Origin: Planctomycetota bacterium
GTDB lineage: Bacteria > Planctomycetota > Planctomycetia > Planctomycetales > Planctomycetaceae
Assembly (NCBI GenBank): GCA_016872645.1
Contig: VGZH01000003.1
Span: 46,050 to 110,049, forward strand
Direction: 5' to 3'
Length of the DNA: 64,000 nucleotides
This document shows positions 24,601-33,724 of the stretch, piece after piece. Numbering within the stretch: the first letter of the stretch is position 1; every line of letters begins with the position of its first letter. The notes under the pieces are model-generated. The model was not told the DNA's origin and made no database searches. It saw only the letters and a list, made by a program, of their open reading frames with translations. The translations under genes and the position numbers were made by a program.

Positions 24601-26256
24601 GAATCGCTACTGCTCGCGCAAGGAGGAGCCTTTGCAACAGCGCGACTCGCGCAGCAATGGTTGTCGCTGGGGCAGGTCGAGCTGGCTCGACCGCTGATCG
24701 ACGACTTGGCGACCCGATTCGCCGATGAGCCATGTCTTGAAGAAAAGACCGGTCGCGAGTGGGCCACTCGCTGGCGAGCGCAATTCGCCGGGCTGACCGC
24801 CAAGAACTGGCCGACCCTTGCCGAAGGAAAACTCAAGGACCAAGTGGTCGGCAACAGCGAGCCGATGAACCAGTGGCATCACTTCGACTGGTCTGCACCG
24901 CCCGATCGATTCCACGAGAACTGGCAGTTGTGGCGCGATGCCATCGGTCGAGCCGTGGTGGCTCGCGACAGTTTCGGCCGCGAACAGTGGCGATCAAAGA
25001 TTCCATTTGAAGGTTACTCGTTACCCAGCTTCGTCGGCCTGTCGGCGACTTGTCATGCTCGCTGGTTGGTGCTCAACCTCGGTGAACGATTTCTGGTGTT
25101 CGACACCTTTCCGCCGACACCATCCAAGTCCGAAGCCGACGACAAGTCGGGGTCCGCCGCGAAGCCCGATGCGAACTCGTTTCCCGAACCGCGTTTGATG
25201 TGGCAACACCTGCTGTGCGATCACCGCTTGGAACGGCCAGTCTCTCCATCGCCCGCTCGCGTGCCGAATCCGATCTTCGGATCTCCCGATCGCTTCGGGA
25301 TGCAGGATCCCACGAACCGCCCTCTCGGCCGAGTGGCATTCATCGGCCATGACCTCATCTGTCATCAAGCCGGACATCGGTTGATCGCCTCCACACTGGC
25401 GAACGGCGAGCCATTGTGGACCTTTGACGGCCTGCCGCTGGGCTGCGAACTTTCCGGTGACGAGCGATTCGTGATCGCGACGAGCATCGACGGACGCGAA
25501 CTGTTTGTGCTCAACACGCTCGACGGCCGCTTGGTGCGGCGTGCGGAGTTCGGTTCCACCACGCGACTCGCAACGCTCGGCCGCAACCTGCTGACCTGGT
25601 CAGAATCCGAACTGCGACACTTCGACGCCGCCACGAACACCGATTTGCTGCGTGAGCGATTTCCCATGGGGACTCTGCCGTGCGTCTCAACGGGAGACTC
25701 GGTGGCGATGCTGGAACCAACTGGACGATTCACCATCTGGTCTCTACGTGACGGACAACGATTGCTCGAACAGAAGCTGCCGCCAATCGAGCACGTCACG
25801 CATTTCGTTGTCCTCCGCGACCGTGAACGCTGGCTGCTGCTGACCAACGTCGACAAACCCATCCCCGCCGACCAGCCTCGCCCGCGAGTCACTCCGTTGA
25901 AGTTAGACCACTGGCGAGTGCATGGCCCCGCCTTCGGCTTCGACCGAGCTACCGGACAGAAACTGTGGGCCACGACACTGGATTGGCATGCTCTGCAAGC
26001 GGCTCAACCTGCCGACTCACCCGTGCTACTGCTAGCGTCCCGTTTTCAATTAATCGAGACACAGCCTCCACGCATCGCAAACGCGGCAAAGTTCCGAGTC
26101 ACCCTGCTCGATAAACGAGAGGGAAACCTTCTGCCGCTCGCCACGGACCTGCGTCCCGATCAAAACAATCTAGCTGAAGTCCGACCCAACATCGCCGACA
26201 AAACCATCGATGTCCAAATCGAACGCGAACTGCATCGTCTGTCATTCGAGAAATAG
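21661..26256 (+). CDS. Giant exported PQQ-type beta-propeller/TPR protein
   Basis: A 1531-aa exported protein. The signal peptide spans roughly residues 1-25 (FVAALSLAFAVLAQ). Residues about 350-760 hold PQQ-like propeller blades (AFRISDGQPLWHSAM, VTTGRLRWELGG, DPHDGKLLWTQML, LDARDGRLLWKQP). A helical TPR-like segment follows (LEERGRMHLHLGRRERGLED, to about 1000), then a second propeller set (STLANGEPLWTFDGLPL, LNTLDGRLVRR, FDRATGQKLWATTL). These blades form a structural scaffold in many planctomycete surface proteins, and no catalytic PQQ ligands could be assigned. The ATG has AAGGAG eight bases upstream. It is probably a single-gene unit. Confidence 0.85.
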   Translation: MRPSSAARMPSLIGFVAALSLAFAVLAQVPVPPTGGPDNAGPVRERRLVQRLEQARQLLTPREPNEKPAESQALRLLQTLLEDRTETDDGPGTYDVLLDPAPEGDRRVATHSLKTEARQLIGGMSAQGRQAYELLAGKAARVQFDAALATGDWRAIEEVARQSLHTSAGYDATMALGLRELDLGEPLAAARRFEEVRDWPQTRASREPLLSLRLALAWRLAGRDDRCREVLIELKKSYGDKPIARNGGGELPWFKDDADALIWQDRWAGISLRPLRMTGERRAEWPLQAGNAARNAFAAPAVPTEHVAWSHSLLDDDDAEAPANGSTNEPESVGNEKSDRSPTILRGTWGRVRVEVKSLLEQRRQAELPAVIAAQPIVVGDAVVIRALSQLRAFRISDGQPLWHSAMLDPQLAEMLGDVRRGRQPNRLSPELEGWLQRRTWEDVTQGSLSSDGQLVFSLQDREGNLRNPQIAWRGMFIAREFNKLVATEVTTGRLRWELGGPRGDYELSGAGAYFLGPPLPWRGQLFVLTDDGIDLRLVVLDPHDGKLLWTQMLAPCDPIWSGLTRDNGLSPTVVGECIVCPTGAGSVVAVDPVRRELRWQYAYREQMDRMSGIESSWRQNVLVAARDHVLVAPPDFGELLCLDARDGRLLWKQPRNEGLFLAGVTEDASALVVTTNELRAIRLLDGKPAWPRSVSIAPLAGRGVISDGVLHLPLITGEVASIETSSGRELARTAVAANELLGNLIAADGRLVSQSASHIAAFPQLREHQQAIADALQKNADNVLALEERGRMHLHLGRRERGLEDLRRAVALRPTVTGKQLLARLLLDEVRLGHSKDLDATIRELETLLDDPKQRFLFARLRAANWQRRGELLAAARELLKLADAWEPSTELEIVTGTTAARQDRWIAAELLELHSTMSAEDRRVLDDDVAVRLRTALEGTGPARLRDFLALFGWNSVANAARRELIERIDSRKHRHEFESLLLAQGGAFATARLAQQWLSLGQVELARPLIDDLATRFADEPCLEEKTGREWATRWRAQFAGLTAKNWPTLAEGKLKDQVVGNSEPMNQWHHFDWSAPPDRFHENWQLWRDAIGRAVVARDSFGREQWRSKIPFEGYSLPSFVGLSATCHARWLVLNLGERFLVFDTFPPTPSKSEADDKSGSAAKPDANSFPEPRLMWQHLLCDHRLERPVSPSPARVPNPIFGSPDRFGMQDPTNRPLGRVAFIGHDLICHQAGHRLIASTLANGEPLWTFDGLPLGCELSGDERFVIATSIDGRELFVLNTLDGRLVRRAEFGSTTRLATLGRNLLTWSESELRHFDAATNTDLLRERFPMGTLPCVSTGDSVAMLEPTGRFTIWSLRDGQRLLEQKLPPIEHVTHFVVLRDRERWLLLTNVDKPIPADQPRPRVTPLKLDHWRVHGPAFGFDRATGQKLWATTLDWHALQAAQPADSPVLLLASRFQLIETQPPRIANAAKFRVTLLDKREGNLLPLATDLRPDQNNLAEVRPNIADKTIDVQIERELHRLSFEK

Positions 26257-26277
26257 CACGTCGAAATTACTGTCGAT

Positions 26278-26404
26278 CCCGATGACACCCCTGCTCCCCC
26301 CGGGAGAAGGTAGCCCAAGGCCGGATGCGGGACTCAATCGCAATGCGGCCTCCCACAGCCATCAACTTCCTCACCCCACGCCTCTCCCAAAGAGAGCGGA
26401 AGCA
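26278..26404. repeat. Palindromic dispersed element, intergenic copy
   Basis: CTCCCCCCGGGAGAAGGTAG, then CCCAAGGCCGGATGCGGG, and at the far end CCTCACCCCACGC with CTCTCCCAAAGAGAG. Its ends are self-complementary, and its order matches the element inside the DUF1559 gene (10080-10211). It fills half of the 255-bp gap after the giant propeller gene. Confidence 0.7.
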
Positions 26405-26529
26405 TGAACAATTCACCCCTCGATCCAACTGTGGCCCTTCGGCGTTTTTTGTGGCCGTCGTCGCCGATAGACTGCCAATCGTTGTGTGATCCTGGCTACT
26501 GATACTCCCGCTTGCCCACCGACGCCATT

Positions 26530-29500
26530 ATGTCGCAAACATTTCTCCGCCGTGGTTTGCTCGCTGCCACTACCCTGTTCGCGATGGCCCCCGCTCTCAC
26601 GGCCGCCGAGCCACCGAACTTCTCTCGCGACATTCTGCCGATCCTGTCGGATAACTGCTTTTCCTGCCACGGTCCAGATTCAAAATCGCGTGAAGCCGAT
26701 CTGCGACTCGACCAACAAGCAAGCGCTCTCCGCACCGAGAAGCCAATCATCGTCCCCGGCAAAAGCAGTGACAGCGAGCTGATGAAACGCATCCTTGCGA
26801 CGGACGCGGACTCCGTTATGCCGCCGCCAAAGTCAGGACGCAAACTGACCACCGCACAGCGAGAGGCACTCAAAGCATGGATCGACGCGGGAGCCAAATG
26901 GGGCAAGCATTGGGCTTTCGAGTTGATCCAACGTCCGGCGGTCCCGCAAATCGCAAATCAAAAGTCACAAATCAAAAATCCCATCGACGCCTTCATCCGC
27001 GCGCGCCTGGAACGCGAAGGTCTGCCTGCGTCCCCGGAAGCACCGAAACATACGCTGCTTCGTCGAGTCACGCTCGACCTGACTGGTCTGCCGCCATCGC
27101 TGGAAGAACTCGATGCCTTCCTCGCCGATCAATCGCCGGACGCCTACGAGAAGGTCGTCGATCGGCTGCTCAAATCGCCGCGCTTTGGCGAACGGATGGT
27201 TTGGGAATGGCTCGATGCCGCCCGCTATGCTGATACGAACGGCTACCAGGGAGACCCGACTCGCACGATGTATTTTTGGCGCGACTGGGTCATCGACGCG
27301 CTCAACAACAACCTGCCGTTTGACCAATTTACGGTCGAGCAACTTGCTGGTGACCAACTCCCGAACCCAACCCAACAGCAGCTCATCGCGACCGGCTTTC
27401 ACCGCAACCACATGATCAACGGCGAAGGTGGCCGCATCGCCGAGGAGTCACGCGTCGATTATGTTCAGGATCGAGTCGAGACCACCGGCACCGTCTGGAT
27501 GGGGCTGACGCTCAACTGCTGCCGCTGTCACGATCACAAGTTCGATCCGATCGCTCAAAAAGAGTACTATCAGCTTTCGGCGTTCTTCAACTCGATTGAA
27601 GAGACCGGCGCGAACGATGCCGGAGGACTCGCGAACCCGATCATCACTTTCACTGGCTCCGAACAGCAGAAGAAGCTCGACGAGCTTCGGGCAGCCGAAA
27701 CGATCGCGAATAAGTCTCGCGATGAACTCGACGCCAAGTTGCGCGGCTTACAGGCCCAATGGGAGAAGTCGCTGGTCGCTTCCGGCCGCGAAGCCGGACC
27801 ACAATGGACCGTGTTAACATTCGATGGACTGAAATCCGAAGCGGGCGCAACGCTGAATCAGCTCAACGATCACAGCATCCTCGCCGGCGGCGACAATCCT
27901 GCGAAGGACTCCTACGAGCTGGTCGTGAAGACGAAGCTCAGCGGACTGACCGGCATCCAGCTCGAAGCACTGCCCGATGACTCGTTGGTCAACAAAGGCC
28001 CCGGCCGAGCCGACAACGGGAATTTCGTCTTGTCCGAACTCAAACTCTTCCTCAACGACAAGCCGGTCGAGTTGTCTGCGATCCGAGCTGACTACTCTCA
28101 GCCGAGCTTTCCGCCCGCCAACGCCGTTGACGGCCGCAACGACACCGGATGGGCGATCGCCAGCGAGTTCGGAAAACCTCACATCGCGCTGTTCGAACCG
28201 CGCGCGCCGCTCGCGGTCACCGACGACCCAACAACAATTCGTGTTCGCTTGGAATTCCAAACAATTCACGTCGCACACGTTCTCGGCCGATTCCGATTGT
28301 CACTGACAAATTCACCTGTCGCTTCGTTGCGACTGATTCCGACGGCAGTGCGAGAAGCGTTGGCCATCGCTGCTGACAAACGCAACGACGCGCAGAAAAC
28401 CGCCGTCTCTGAGTACTTCCTCAACAACGAATCGACGCTGCTGAGCGCTCGGCGAGTGGCTGACGACGCTAAGAAAGCTCGCGAGGGGTTTGAAAAGTCT
28501 CTACCTCGCACGATGGTGATGCGCGAACGGTCGCAGCCACGCGACACCTTTGTTCTGGTGCGCGGCGCGTACGACAAATTCGCCGACAAAGTCTCGCATG
28601 GCTTGCCCTCCATTCTGCCGCAGCCCACCGAACCGGCCACAAACCGCTTGGCTCTTGCTCGCTGGCTGATGTCCCCTGATCACCCGTTGACCGCACGAGT
28701 CACCGTCAATCGCTACTGGCAAACGTTCTTCGGCACCGGACTCGTGAAGACCACCGAAGACTTCGGCGTGCAGGGTGAAAAACCGTCGCATCCCGAACTG
28801 CTCGACTGGCTCTCCGCGGAATTCGCTGAAAGCCAAGAGCCGACGGCCGAAAGCCGTGATCCTCTCCTGAATGCTCAACTGGCTAACCCACGCTGGAACG
28901 TCAAACGATTGATCCGCCTGATCGTGACCAGCGCGACGTATCGGCAGGAGTCGAGAGTCCAGAGACGAGATGCGAACGGAAATTCGGAACTCTCGATTCT
29001 CGACTCTCAGCTTTCGACTGACCGCGATCCTGAAAACCGGCTGCTCGCACGCGGCCCGCGTTATCGGCTGCCAAGCTGGATGATCCGTGATCAAGCTCTC
29101 GCGATCAGCGGCCTGCTCGTCGAGAAACAAGGTGGCCCGCCGGTAAAGGGCTACCAGCCTCCCGGCATCTGGGAGGAAGCGACCTTCGGCCGCATCGGCT
29201 ATCAACAGGACACTGGCGAGGCGTTGTACCGGCGCAGCCTGTACCAGTTCTGGCGACGCATCGTCGGCCCAACGATTTTCTTCGACGTCGCGACGCGACA
29301 AACCTGCCAGGTCAAAGTCGCCCGGACGAACACTCCACTGCACGCGCTGGTGACGCTTAACGATGTCACGTTTGTCGAAGCCGCTCGCGCACTGGCTCAA
29401 CGAGCACTGCTCGGTCCCGCGACCGATGACCACGCACGTTTGACCGAAGCCTTCCGCCGCTGCACATCCCGGTTGCCCAGACCCAATGAACTTGCGGTGC

Positions 29501-29679
29501 TCTCGAAACGATTGCAATCTCTGCGACAATCCTTTGCCCGGGACGAAGCTGCCGCCAAGAAGCTGATTGCCGTCGGCGAGTCGAAGGCCAACGACAAACT
29601 CAACCCGGTGGACCTCGCGGCATTCACCAGCGTCGCGTCGTTGCTGCTGAATTTGGATGAGACGATCTCAAAAGAGTGA
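26530..29679 (+). CDS. Planctomycete cytochrome C-DUF1549-DUF1553 protein
   Basis: A 1049-aa exported protein of the PSCyt1-PSCyt2-PSD1 type. A signal peptide ends near ALTAAE. PSCyt1 has the heme-binding motif CFSCHG (Cys43, Cys46, His47) and a later [10 protein letters not shown] segment. The DUF1549 (PSCyt2) domain has [17 protein letters not shown] and a second heme-type motif [13 protein letters not shown] beta-sandwich middle part precedes DUF1553 (PSD1), which has [19 protein letters not shown] and [14 protein letters not shown]. Two start ATGs (26512, 26530) lack clear Shine-Dalgarno sites, and the second fits the signal peptide better. The usual DUF1501 partner gene is absent. Three heptanucleotide repeat tracts lie within it. 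Confidence 0.9.
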   Translation: MSQTFLRRGLLAATTLFAMAPALTAAEPPNFSRDILPILSDNCFSCHGPDSKSREADLRLDQQASALRTEKPIIVPGKSSDSELMKRILATDADSVMPPPKSGRKLTTAQREALKAWIDAGAKWGKHWAFELIQRPAVPQIANQKSQIKNPIDAFIRARLEREGLPASPEAPKHTLLRRVTLDLTGLPPSLEELDAFLADQSPDAYEKVVDRLLKSPRFGERMVWEWLDAARYADTNGYQGDPTRTMYFWRDWVIDALNNNLPFDQFTVEQLAGDQLPNPTQQQLIATGFHRNHMINGEGGRIAEESRVDYVQDRVETTGTVWMGLTLNCCRCHDHKFDPIAQKEYYQLSAFFNSIEETGANDAGGLANPIITFTGSEQQKKLDELRAAETIANKSRDELDAKLRGLQAQWEKSLVASGREAGPQWTVLTFDGLKSEAGATLNQLNDHSILAGGDNPAKDSYELVVKTKLSGLTGIQLEALPDDSLVNKGPGRADNGNFVLSELKLFLNDKPVELSAIRADYSQPSFPPANAVDGRNDTGWAIASEFGKPHIALFEPRAPLAVTDDPTTIRVRLEFQTIHVAHVLGRFRLSLTNSPVASLRLIPTAVREALAIAADKRNDAQKTAVSEYFLNNESTLLSARRVADDAKKAREGFEKSLPRTMVMRERSQPRDTFVLVRGAYDKFADKVSHGLPSILPQPTEPATNRLALARWLMSPDHPLTARVTVNRYWQTFFGTGLVKTTEDFGVQGEKPSHPELLDWLSAEFAESQEPTAESRDPLLNAQLANPRWNVKRLIRLIVTSATYRQESRVQRRDANGNSELSILDSQLSTDRDPENRLLARGPRYRLPSWMIRDQALAISGLLVEKQGGPPVKGYQPPGIWEEATFGRIGYQQDTGEALYRRSLYQFWRRIVGPTIFFDVATRQTCQVKVARTNTPLHALVTLNDVTFVEAARALAQRALLGPATDDHARLTEAFRRCTSRLPRPNELAVLSKRLQSLRQSFARDEAAAKKLIAVGESKANDKLNPVDLAAFTSVASLLLNLDETISKE
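26946..26980 (+). repeat. Heptanucleotide array inside the DUF1549/DUF1553 gene, tract 1
   Basis: Five 7-nt units, GCAAATC, GCAAATC, AAAAGTC, ACAAATC and AAAAATC, run with no gap. They encode the linker [12 protein letters not shown] between the PSCyt1 and DUF1549 domains, a spot where relatives vary in length. Confidence 0.8.
28828..28862 (+). repeat. Heptanucleotide array inside the DUF1549/DUF1553 gene, tract 2
   Basis: Five 7-nt units, GAAAGCC, AAGAGCC, GACGGCC, GAAAGCC and GTGATCC, encode [12 protein letters not shown] within the DUF1553 domain, just before the [14 protein letters not shown] block. Confidence 0.75.
28951..29020 (+). repeat. Heptanucleotide array inside the DUF1549/DUF1553 gene, tract 3
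   Basis: Ten 7-nt steps from TCGAGAG, TCCAGAG, ACGAGAT to TCGATTC, TCGACTC, TCAGCTT, TCGACTG. The right half is roughly the inverse complement of the left. It encodes a polar stretch ([13 protein letters not shown], then [11 protein letters not shown]) between TYRQE and [12 protein letters not shown], which are adjacent in typical relatives. Confidence 0.75.
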
Positions 29680-29689
29680 TCGCTTGGGA

Positions 29690-30925
29690 TTACGCCGTGC
29701 GCCAGCGGAAGGGCTCGCCGGTGACTTCATAGCCGGGACGCATCCCGACGTTCAGCAGCAGTCCGATGCTGACCGCCGTCATCAGCAGGCTCGATCCGCC
29801 GTAGCTCGCCAGCGGTAGCGTGATTCCGGTGACCGGCATCAGGCCGCAGGTCATGCCAGTATTGATGATCGTCTGCGACGCCAGCAGCGTCACGATACCG
29901 ACCGCCAGCAATCGGCCAAACGGTTCGCGGGTCGCGTTAGCGATCATCAGGCCACGCGCGACCAGCAGCACGTACAGCAGCAGTGTCACTCCGCAACCAA
30001 CGAAGCCCCACCGTTCGCCAATCAGACAGAAGATGAAATCGGTCCGCGACTCCGGCAGCGAGACTTCTGAAAAATCCCTGAGCGGTGCAACCTTCTCGCA
30101 GCGCGGGCAAGTCGCCGAATGTCCGAAGCCGAGATCGCTTTTAATGCCGAAGCGTCCCGCACAATTCAAACAGGTCACGATCTCGAACGTTTCGCCGGTC
30201 AGTTCCGTGCCCCAGATGCCGCCGCGTGCCAGCACTCGCTTGGCTTGATGTTGCTGGTAGGCATCGCCGCGCGGAGCTTCGCCGCTGTCCCGCTGCTGAA
30301 ACAGTGACACGATCCGTGACTTCTGTTCAGAATTCATCGCGATCCACAAACTCGGTGACGCAAGCATCCCCAGCGCGACAATCATCGCCAGATGCCGAGG
30401 TCGTGCTCCCGCCGCGAAGAGCATCGCGAACAGCGTCGGGATGAAAAGCAGAGCGGTCCCCAAGTCAGGCTCGCGCAAAATCAACGCGACAGGAATCAGC
30501 GTCAGCACGAATGGCACCAGCAGTCCTGTCAGCCGGCGAAAGTTGTCGCGATACATCAAGTAGTGTGCGAGCGCGAGCACATAAACCAGCTTCGCCAATT
30601 CGGACGGCTGGAAGTTTATGAAACCCAGCGGAATCCAGCAGCGTGCTCCGTTGACGCTTGGCATCAGAAGCACAACCACCAGCAATAGCAGACTCCCGGC
30701 GAACGCCGGATAACTCAGAGACCGCAGCGAGCGATAAGGCACCAGCATCGCCAATCCCATCGCCGGCAACGACAAACCAACCCACAGCATCTGACGCGGG
30801 AAGCAAAAGAAGACGCCGCGGCCAAACAGCGCGTCCCCGCGCGCGATGCCGCTCAGGCCCAAGACCATCAGCAGCACCGAACAAACGACGACCGACCACG
30901 GCACACGACGCCACATGGATTTCAT
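29690..30925 (-). CDS. rodA: RodA/FtsW-like SEDS protein with a zinc-ribbon insert
   Basis: A 411-aa polytopic SEDS-family protein, which in other bacteria is a peptidoglycan glycosyltransferase of the elongasome or divisome. Family motifs are GARCWIPLGFINFQPSELAK, LREPDLGTAL, the catalytic-loop Asp in ESRTDFIF (residue 296), and the C-terminal GITLPLASYGGSSLL. Unlike the usual proteins, the large extracytoplasmic loop contains CLNC (Cys252, Cys255), 17 residues, then CPRC (Cys273, Cys276), a complete CxxC-CxxC zinc-ribbon pattern about 20 residues before the catalytic Asp. No mreB/mreC/pbp2 neighbours are present. The exact start (30925 or ATG 30916) is uncertain. Confidence 0.88.
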   Translation of the reverse strand: MKSMWRRVPWSVVVCSVLLMVLGLSGIARGDALFGRGVFFCFPRQMLWVGLSLPAMGLAMLVPYRSLRSLSYPAFAGSLLLLVVVLLMPSVNGARCWIPLGFINFQPSELAKLVYVLALAHYLMYRDNFRRLTGLLVPFVLTLIPVALILREPDLGTALLFIPTLFAMLFAAGARPRHLAMIVALGMLASPSLWIAMNSEQKSRIVSLFQQRDSGEAPRGDAYQQHQAKRVLARGGIWGTELTGETFEIVTCLNCAGRFGIKSDLGFGHSATCPRCEKVAPLRDFSEVSLPESRTDFIFCLIGERWGFVGCGVTLLLYVLLVARGLMIANATREPFGRLLAVGIVTLLASQTIINTGMTCGLMPVTGITLPLASYGGSSLLMTAVSIGLLLNVGMRPGYEVTGEPFRWRTA

Positions 30926-30976
30926 TCCCCGAAATCACAAGCAAGCCGGTCAGCGTTGGTCCCCGGACAAACACTT

Positions 30977-30997
30977 CCGAGGGTTGATGCCCTCCGG
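30977..30997. repeat. Short hairpin upstream of rodA
   Basis: CCGAGGG, a TTGATG loop and CCCTCCGG form a stem with one bulged base. It is in the gap between the second Gfo/Idh gene (ends 31063) and rodA (starts 30925), both leftward. It may be a terminator for the former or a dispersed repeat unit. Confidence 0.45.
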
Positions 30998-31062
30998 CTC
31001 ACCAAAAGTCCTGGATGGGTTGTAGATCAATCCGCCGAACTCTGAGAACACCGGTTGCCGCC

Positions 31063-32217
31063 TCAGGCGAGCGGATGCTGTCGTGTGGCCAGCGGGATCG
31101 AGACTCGGCGGCCGTCGGAGAAGTGGGAGGCGTAGACCCCTTGAACCATCTCAGTGATGAGCACGGCATGCCGGATCGGCGATAGTGGTTCGCGATTCTT
31201 TTCGATGGCGTCCAGCAAATCGTTAGCCAGCGAGCGGTTGCCGAGCGACAGCCATTCCTGGCGGATCGCTCGGGGCTGATGCTCCGGAGTGAAATGCCAG
31301 TCCTCGACCCACAGCTTCTTCCACTGAAGCTGCTCGAAGTCGGGAAGCACTCCGTTGGCAGGATAGACGAAGACATCTCCTGGCTGACGGAGTTGCAGAA
31401 CTGCGTCTTCGCACTCGACAGTCAGACCGTAAACGCTGTCCCAATTCGGCTTCGGCTGGTCGCTGTTGGTCGAACGCCGCGAACCAGGGGACGTATTCGA
31501 GGTCGAATCGAATGAGCCGATGATGCCGTCTTCGAAACCGAACAGCGCCATGACCGAGTCGCCGCAGATCGGCCCGACCGGTTCCGAGCCTTCTCGCCGT
31601 TCTGTTTTCATTGCCTCACGACCATTGACTCGCAGATGCCCACTGACCCAGCGAGGCACTCCAGCAATCGCGATCATCAGGTCGAACCAGTGCGTCCCGT
31701 GAACAAGCAACTCTTCGCCGCCGCCGCGAGCGTCGTCCTTCGGCCTCGCTCGCATGCGGAGCACTCGGCCGTACTTGCCTGATCGCATCTCGGCCAAGGC
31801 TCGTTGGACGGGCGGCATCGCTCGCCACTGATGAGCCATCGCCAGTCGGACTCGGTGCGTCGTGAGCGCCGATTGAATCGCATCGGCGGAAACGAGGTCC
31901 GCGACAAACGGCTTCTCGCAGTAAATGTGGCAACCGGCTTTCGCGATTGTTTGCAACATCGCGACACGATCCGTCACCCAGCGCGGGCCAACGCAGACAA
32001 CCTCCGGCTTCACCTGGTCGAGCATCTCGCGATAATCGGCAAATCGAGCTTCGACTTTCAGCCGCTGGCCCGCCAGTTGCAATCCGATGGCGTTGTCATC
32101 GGCGACCGCGACAATTTCCGCGCGTTCGAGGCCGCGGAAAGCGGTATCGAGACCGTGACCGTAGTCCCCTTTGCCAGTCGAACCGATGACGGCTACTCGG
32201 AAGCGTTTGGCAGACAT
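31063..32217 (-). CDS. Cytosolic Gfo/Idh/MocA family oxidoreductase
   Basis: A 384-aa NAD(P)-dependent dehydrogenase-like protein without a signal peptide. The Rossmann fold begins at FRVAVIGSTGKGDYG and is followed by IVAVADDN. The conserved lysine motif is YCEKPFVADL, and GTHWFDLMIAIAG marks the C-terminal domain with the likely catalytic His. The nucleotide-binding loop is GSTGKGDYG rather than the usual GxGxxG, so cofactor preference is unclear. The ATG at 32217 has GGGAG seven bases upstream. It follows rnd by 64 nt, in which two tandem hairpins lie. The substrate is unknown. It differs clearly from the Tat-exported paralog at 7.1 kb. Confidence 0.88.
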   Translation of the reverse strand: MSAKRFRVAVIGSTGKGDYGHGLDTAFRGLERAEIVAVADDNAIGLQLAGQRLKVEARFADYREMLDQVKPEVVCVGPRWVTDRVAMLQTIAKAGCHIYCEKPFVADLVSADAIQSALTTHRVRLAMAHQWRAMPPVQRALAEMRSGKYGRVLRMRARPKDDARGGGEELLVHGTHWFDLMIAIAGVPRWVSGHLRVNGREAMKTERREGSEPVGPICGDSVMALFGFEDGIIGSFDSTSNTSPGSRRSTNSDQPKPNWDSVYGLTVECEDAVLQLRQPGDVFVYPANGVLPDFEQLQWKKLWVEDWHFTPEHQPRAIRQEWLSLGNRSLANDLLDAIEKNREPLSPIRHAVLITEMVQGVYASHFSDGRRVSIPLATRQHPLA

Positions 32218-32235
32218 GGCAGACTCCCAAGTCGA

Positions 32236-32280
32236 CCGGTCACTCTGTGACCGGAAAGATTCGAGTCATGGAGTGACTCG
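32236..32280. repeat. Two tandem perfect hairpins between rnd and the Gfo/Idh gene
   Basis: CCGGTCAC-TCT-GTGACCGG (32236-32254, 8-bp stem) is followed by CGAGTCA-TGGAG-TGACTCG (32262-32280, 7-bp stem). The second ends one base before the rnd stop codon. They could terminate, attenuate or stabilise the leftward transcript. The GAGTCACT-type arm is reminiscent of dispersed planctomycete repeats. Confidence 0.65.
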
Positions 32281-32281
32281 C

Positions 32282-33499
32282 CTACGATCCTGCGGGCTTC
32301 GAGGCTTCGGCTAAGACCTCGAACACCAGTGGGTGTTCGCTGTCGCGGTCACCGACTCGGAAGCTGACTTTTCCGTCGAGCACGTCCGCCAGCAGATCGC
32401 CGCAGACTTCCGCTCGCCAGCCTTGAGCCAATCGCGGTGGCGGCTGCTTTGAGTTCTTCTTGCTGTGCCAGCGGACGAGATTCTTCAAATCCGCCGTCGT
32501 GCCGACGAGGCCGAGCGCGACTTTCATTTCGGCGCAACGGTTGGCCAGGACGATTTGCAGTAGTTTGCTGAGGATGTGGTCTTCGGAATTCGAGTCGGGG
32601 ATCGGCGTCGGCTTGGGCCACTGCGACTCCGGGAGCGAAATGCCGCGCGTGATGCACTCCGCCAGTTCGGCCGCATGTTTCTTGTAGCCGGGGCGATTCA
32701 TGTCGCGTGTCGCCAGCACCGCATCGGCGGTCTTCGGCTGTCGCAGGGCGAGGTCCACGATCAAGTCGTCTCGCAGGATGCGACGGATTGGCTGGTTCCG
32801 GTCGGTCGCGATCTTTTCTCGCCACTGAAACAACTCGCGAGCGACCGCCAGTTGTCGTGGCTTCATCTTTTGGATGCCGCCGAGCTTTCGCCAACTGTCT
32901 TCGTTCCGTTCGTGCTCCAGGTCGTCAATCAGACGAGCGAACTCCGACTCGGCCCAATCGAAACGTTTCAGCCGCTTGAGCGACGCCTGCTGCTTCTTCC
33001 AGACTTCGATGAGGTATCGCACGTCGTCGACAGCGTACTCCAACTGTTCAGTCGAAAGGGGTCGCCGCCGCCAATCAGTGCGGGTTTGATGGTGCCCGAG
33101 TTTCTCGCCGAGGATTCGTGACACGAGCGATTCGTAGCCGACCGGGTACGTTGTGGATCGCAACCCCTCGGCAAGTTGCGTGTCGAAGATGCGCTGCGGA
33201 CGAAGGTGTCCAAGATGCAAACAGAAACGAATTTCCTCACGACCAGCATGGACGATGACCGTCGTCAAATCGTCCGCCATGATTTTCCACCACGCGGACA
33301 GGTCCTGCACACGAAAGGGATCGACGGCGGCGGCCCGTTCCGGCGTGGCCAGTTGCAGCAGGCAGAGTTCCGGCAGGTAAGTGTGCTCGGAGACGAATTC
33401 GGTGTCGTAGGCGACCACGCCGACTGAGCGAATGTGTTCGCACAGGTCGTCAAATTGACCCTGCTCGTCGATCAGCAATGTTTTTGTCGTCCCGGACAT
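32282..33499 (-). CDS. rnd: Ribonuclease D (DEDDy exonuclease)
   Basis: A 405-aa 3'-5' exoribonuclease that trims tRNA and other small RNA precursors. The DEDDy exonuclease domain is visible: YDTEF (motif I, about residues 30-34), VHAGREEIRF (motif II region), and YAVDDVRYL (motif III with Tyr and Asp). RPLSTEQLEYA and the HRDC-like region (RQLAVARELFQWREKIA, then NRPIR-type RNQPIRRIL) follow, and the tail carries a second helical domain. The ATG at 33499 has GGAG about ten bases upstream. Length is typical. Confidence 0.92.
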   Translation of the reverse strand: MSGTTKTLLIDEQGQFDDLCEHIRSVGVVAYDTEFVSEHTYLPELCLLQLATPERAAAVDPFRVQDLSAWWKIMADDLTTVIVHAGREEIRFCLHLGHLRPQRIFDTQLAEGLRSTTYPVGYESLVSRILGEKLGHHQTRTDWRRRPLSTEQLEYAVDDVRYLIEVWKKQQASLKRLKRFDWAESEFARLIDDLEHERNEDSWRKLGGIQKMKPRQLAVARELFQWREKIATDRNQPIRRILRDDLIVDLALRQPKTADAVLATRDMNRPGYKKHAAELAECITRGISLPESQWPKPTPIPDSNSEDHILSKLLQIVLANRCAEMKVALGLVGTTADLKNLVRWHSKKNSKQPPPRLAQGWRAEVCGDLLADVLDGKVSFRVGDRDSEHPLVFEVLAEASKPAGS

Positions 33500-33724
33500 T
33501 CGTGGCCACTCCGTTGGGAGGTCATGGTACCGGCGCGGCGGTGGCTCGCAAGGGACGGAAAGCGTTGAAACTGCCTCTCAATTGTCGCACGCCACTGACT
33601 TTCCGGCGCTGAACCCTGTAGCCCGATCAACGCAGCCGCTAGCTTACCGCCGAATCCGGTCGACACGGGATTGGCCGGTCCACGTCTTCTGCATCACCTC
33701 GGCATTTCACAGGAGAACGCCGGC

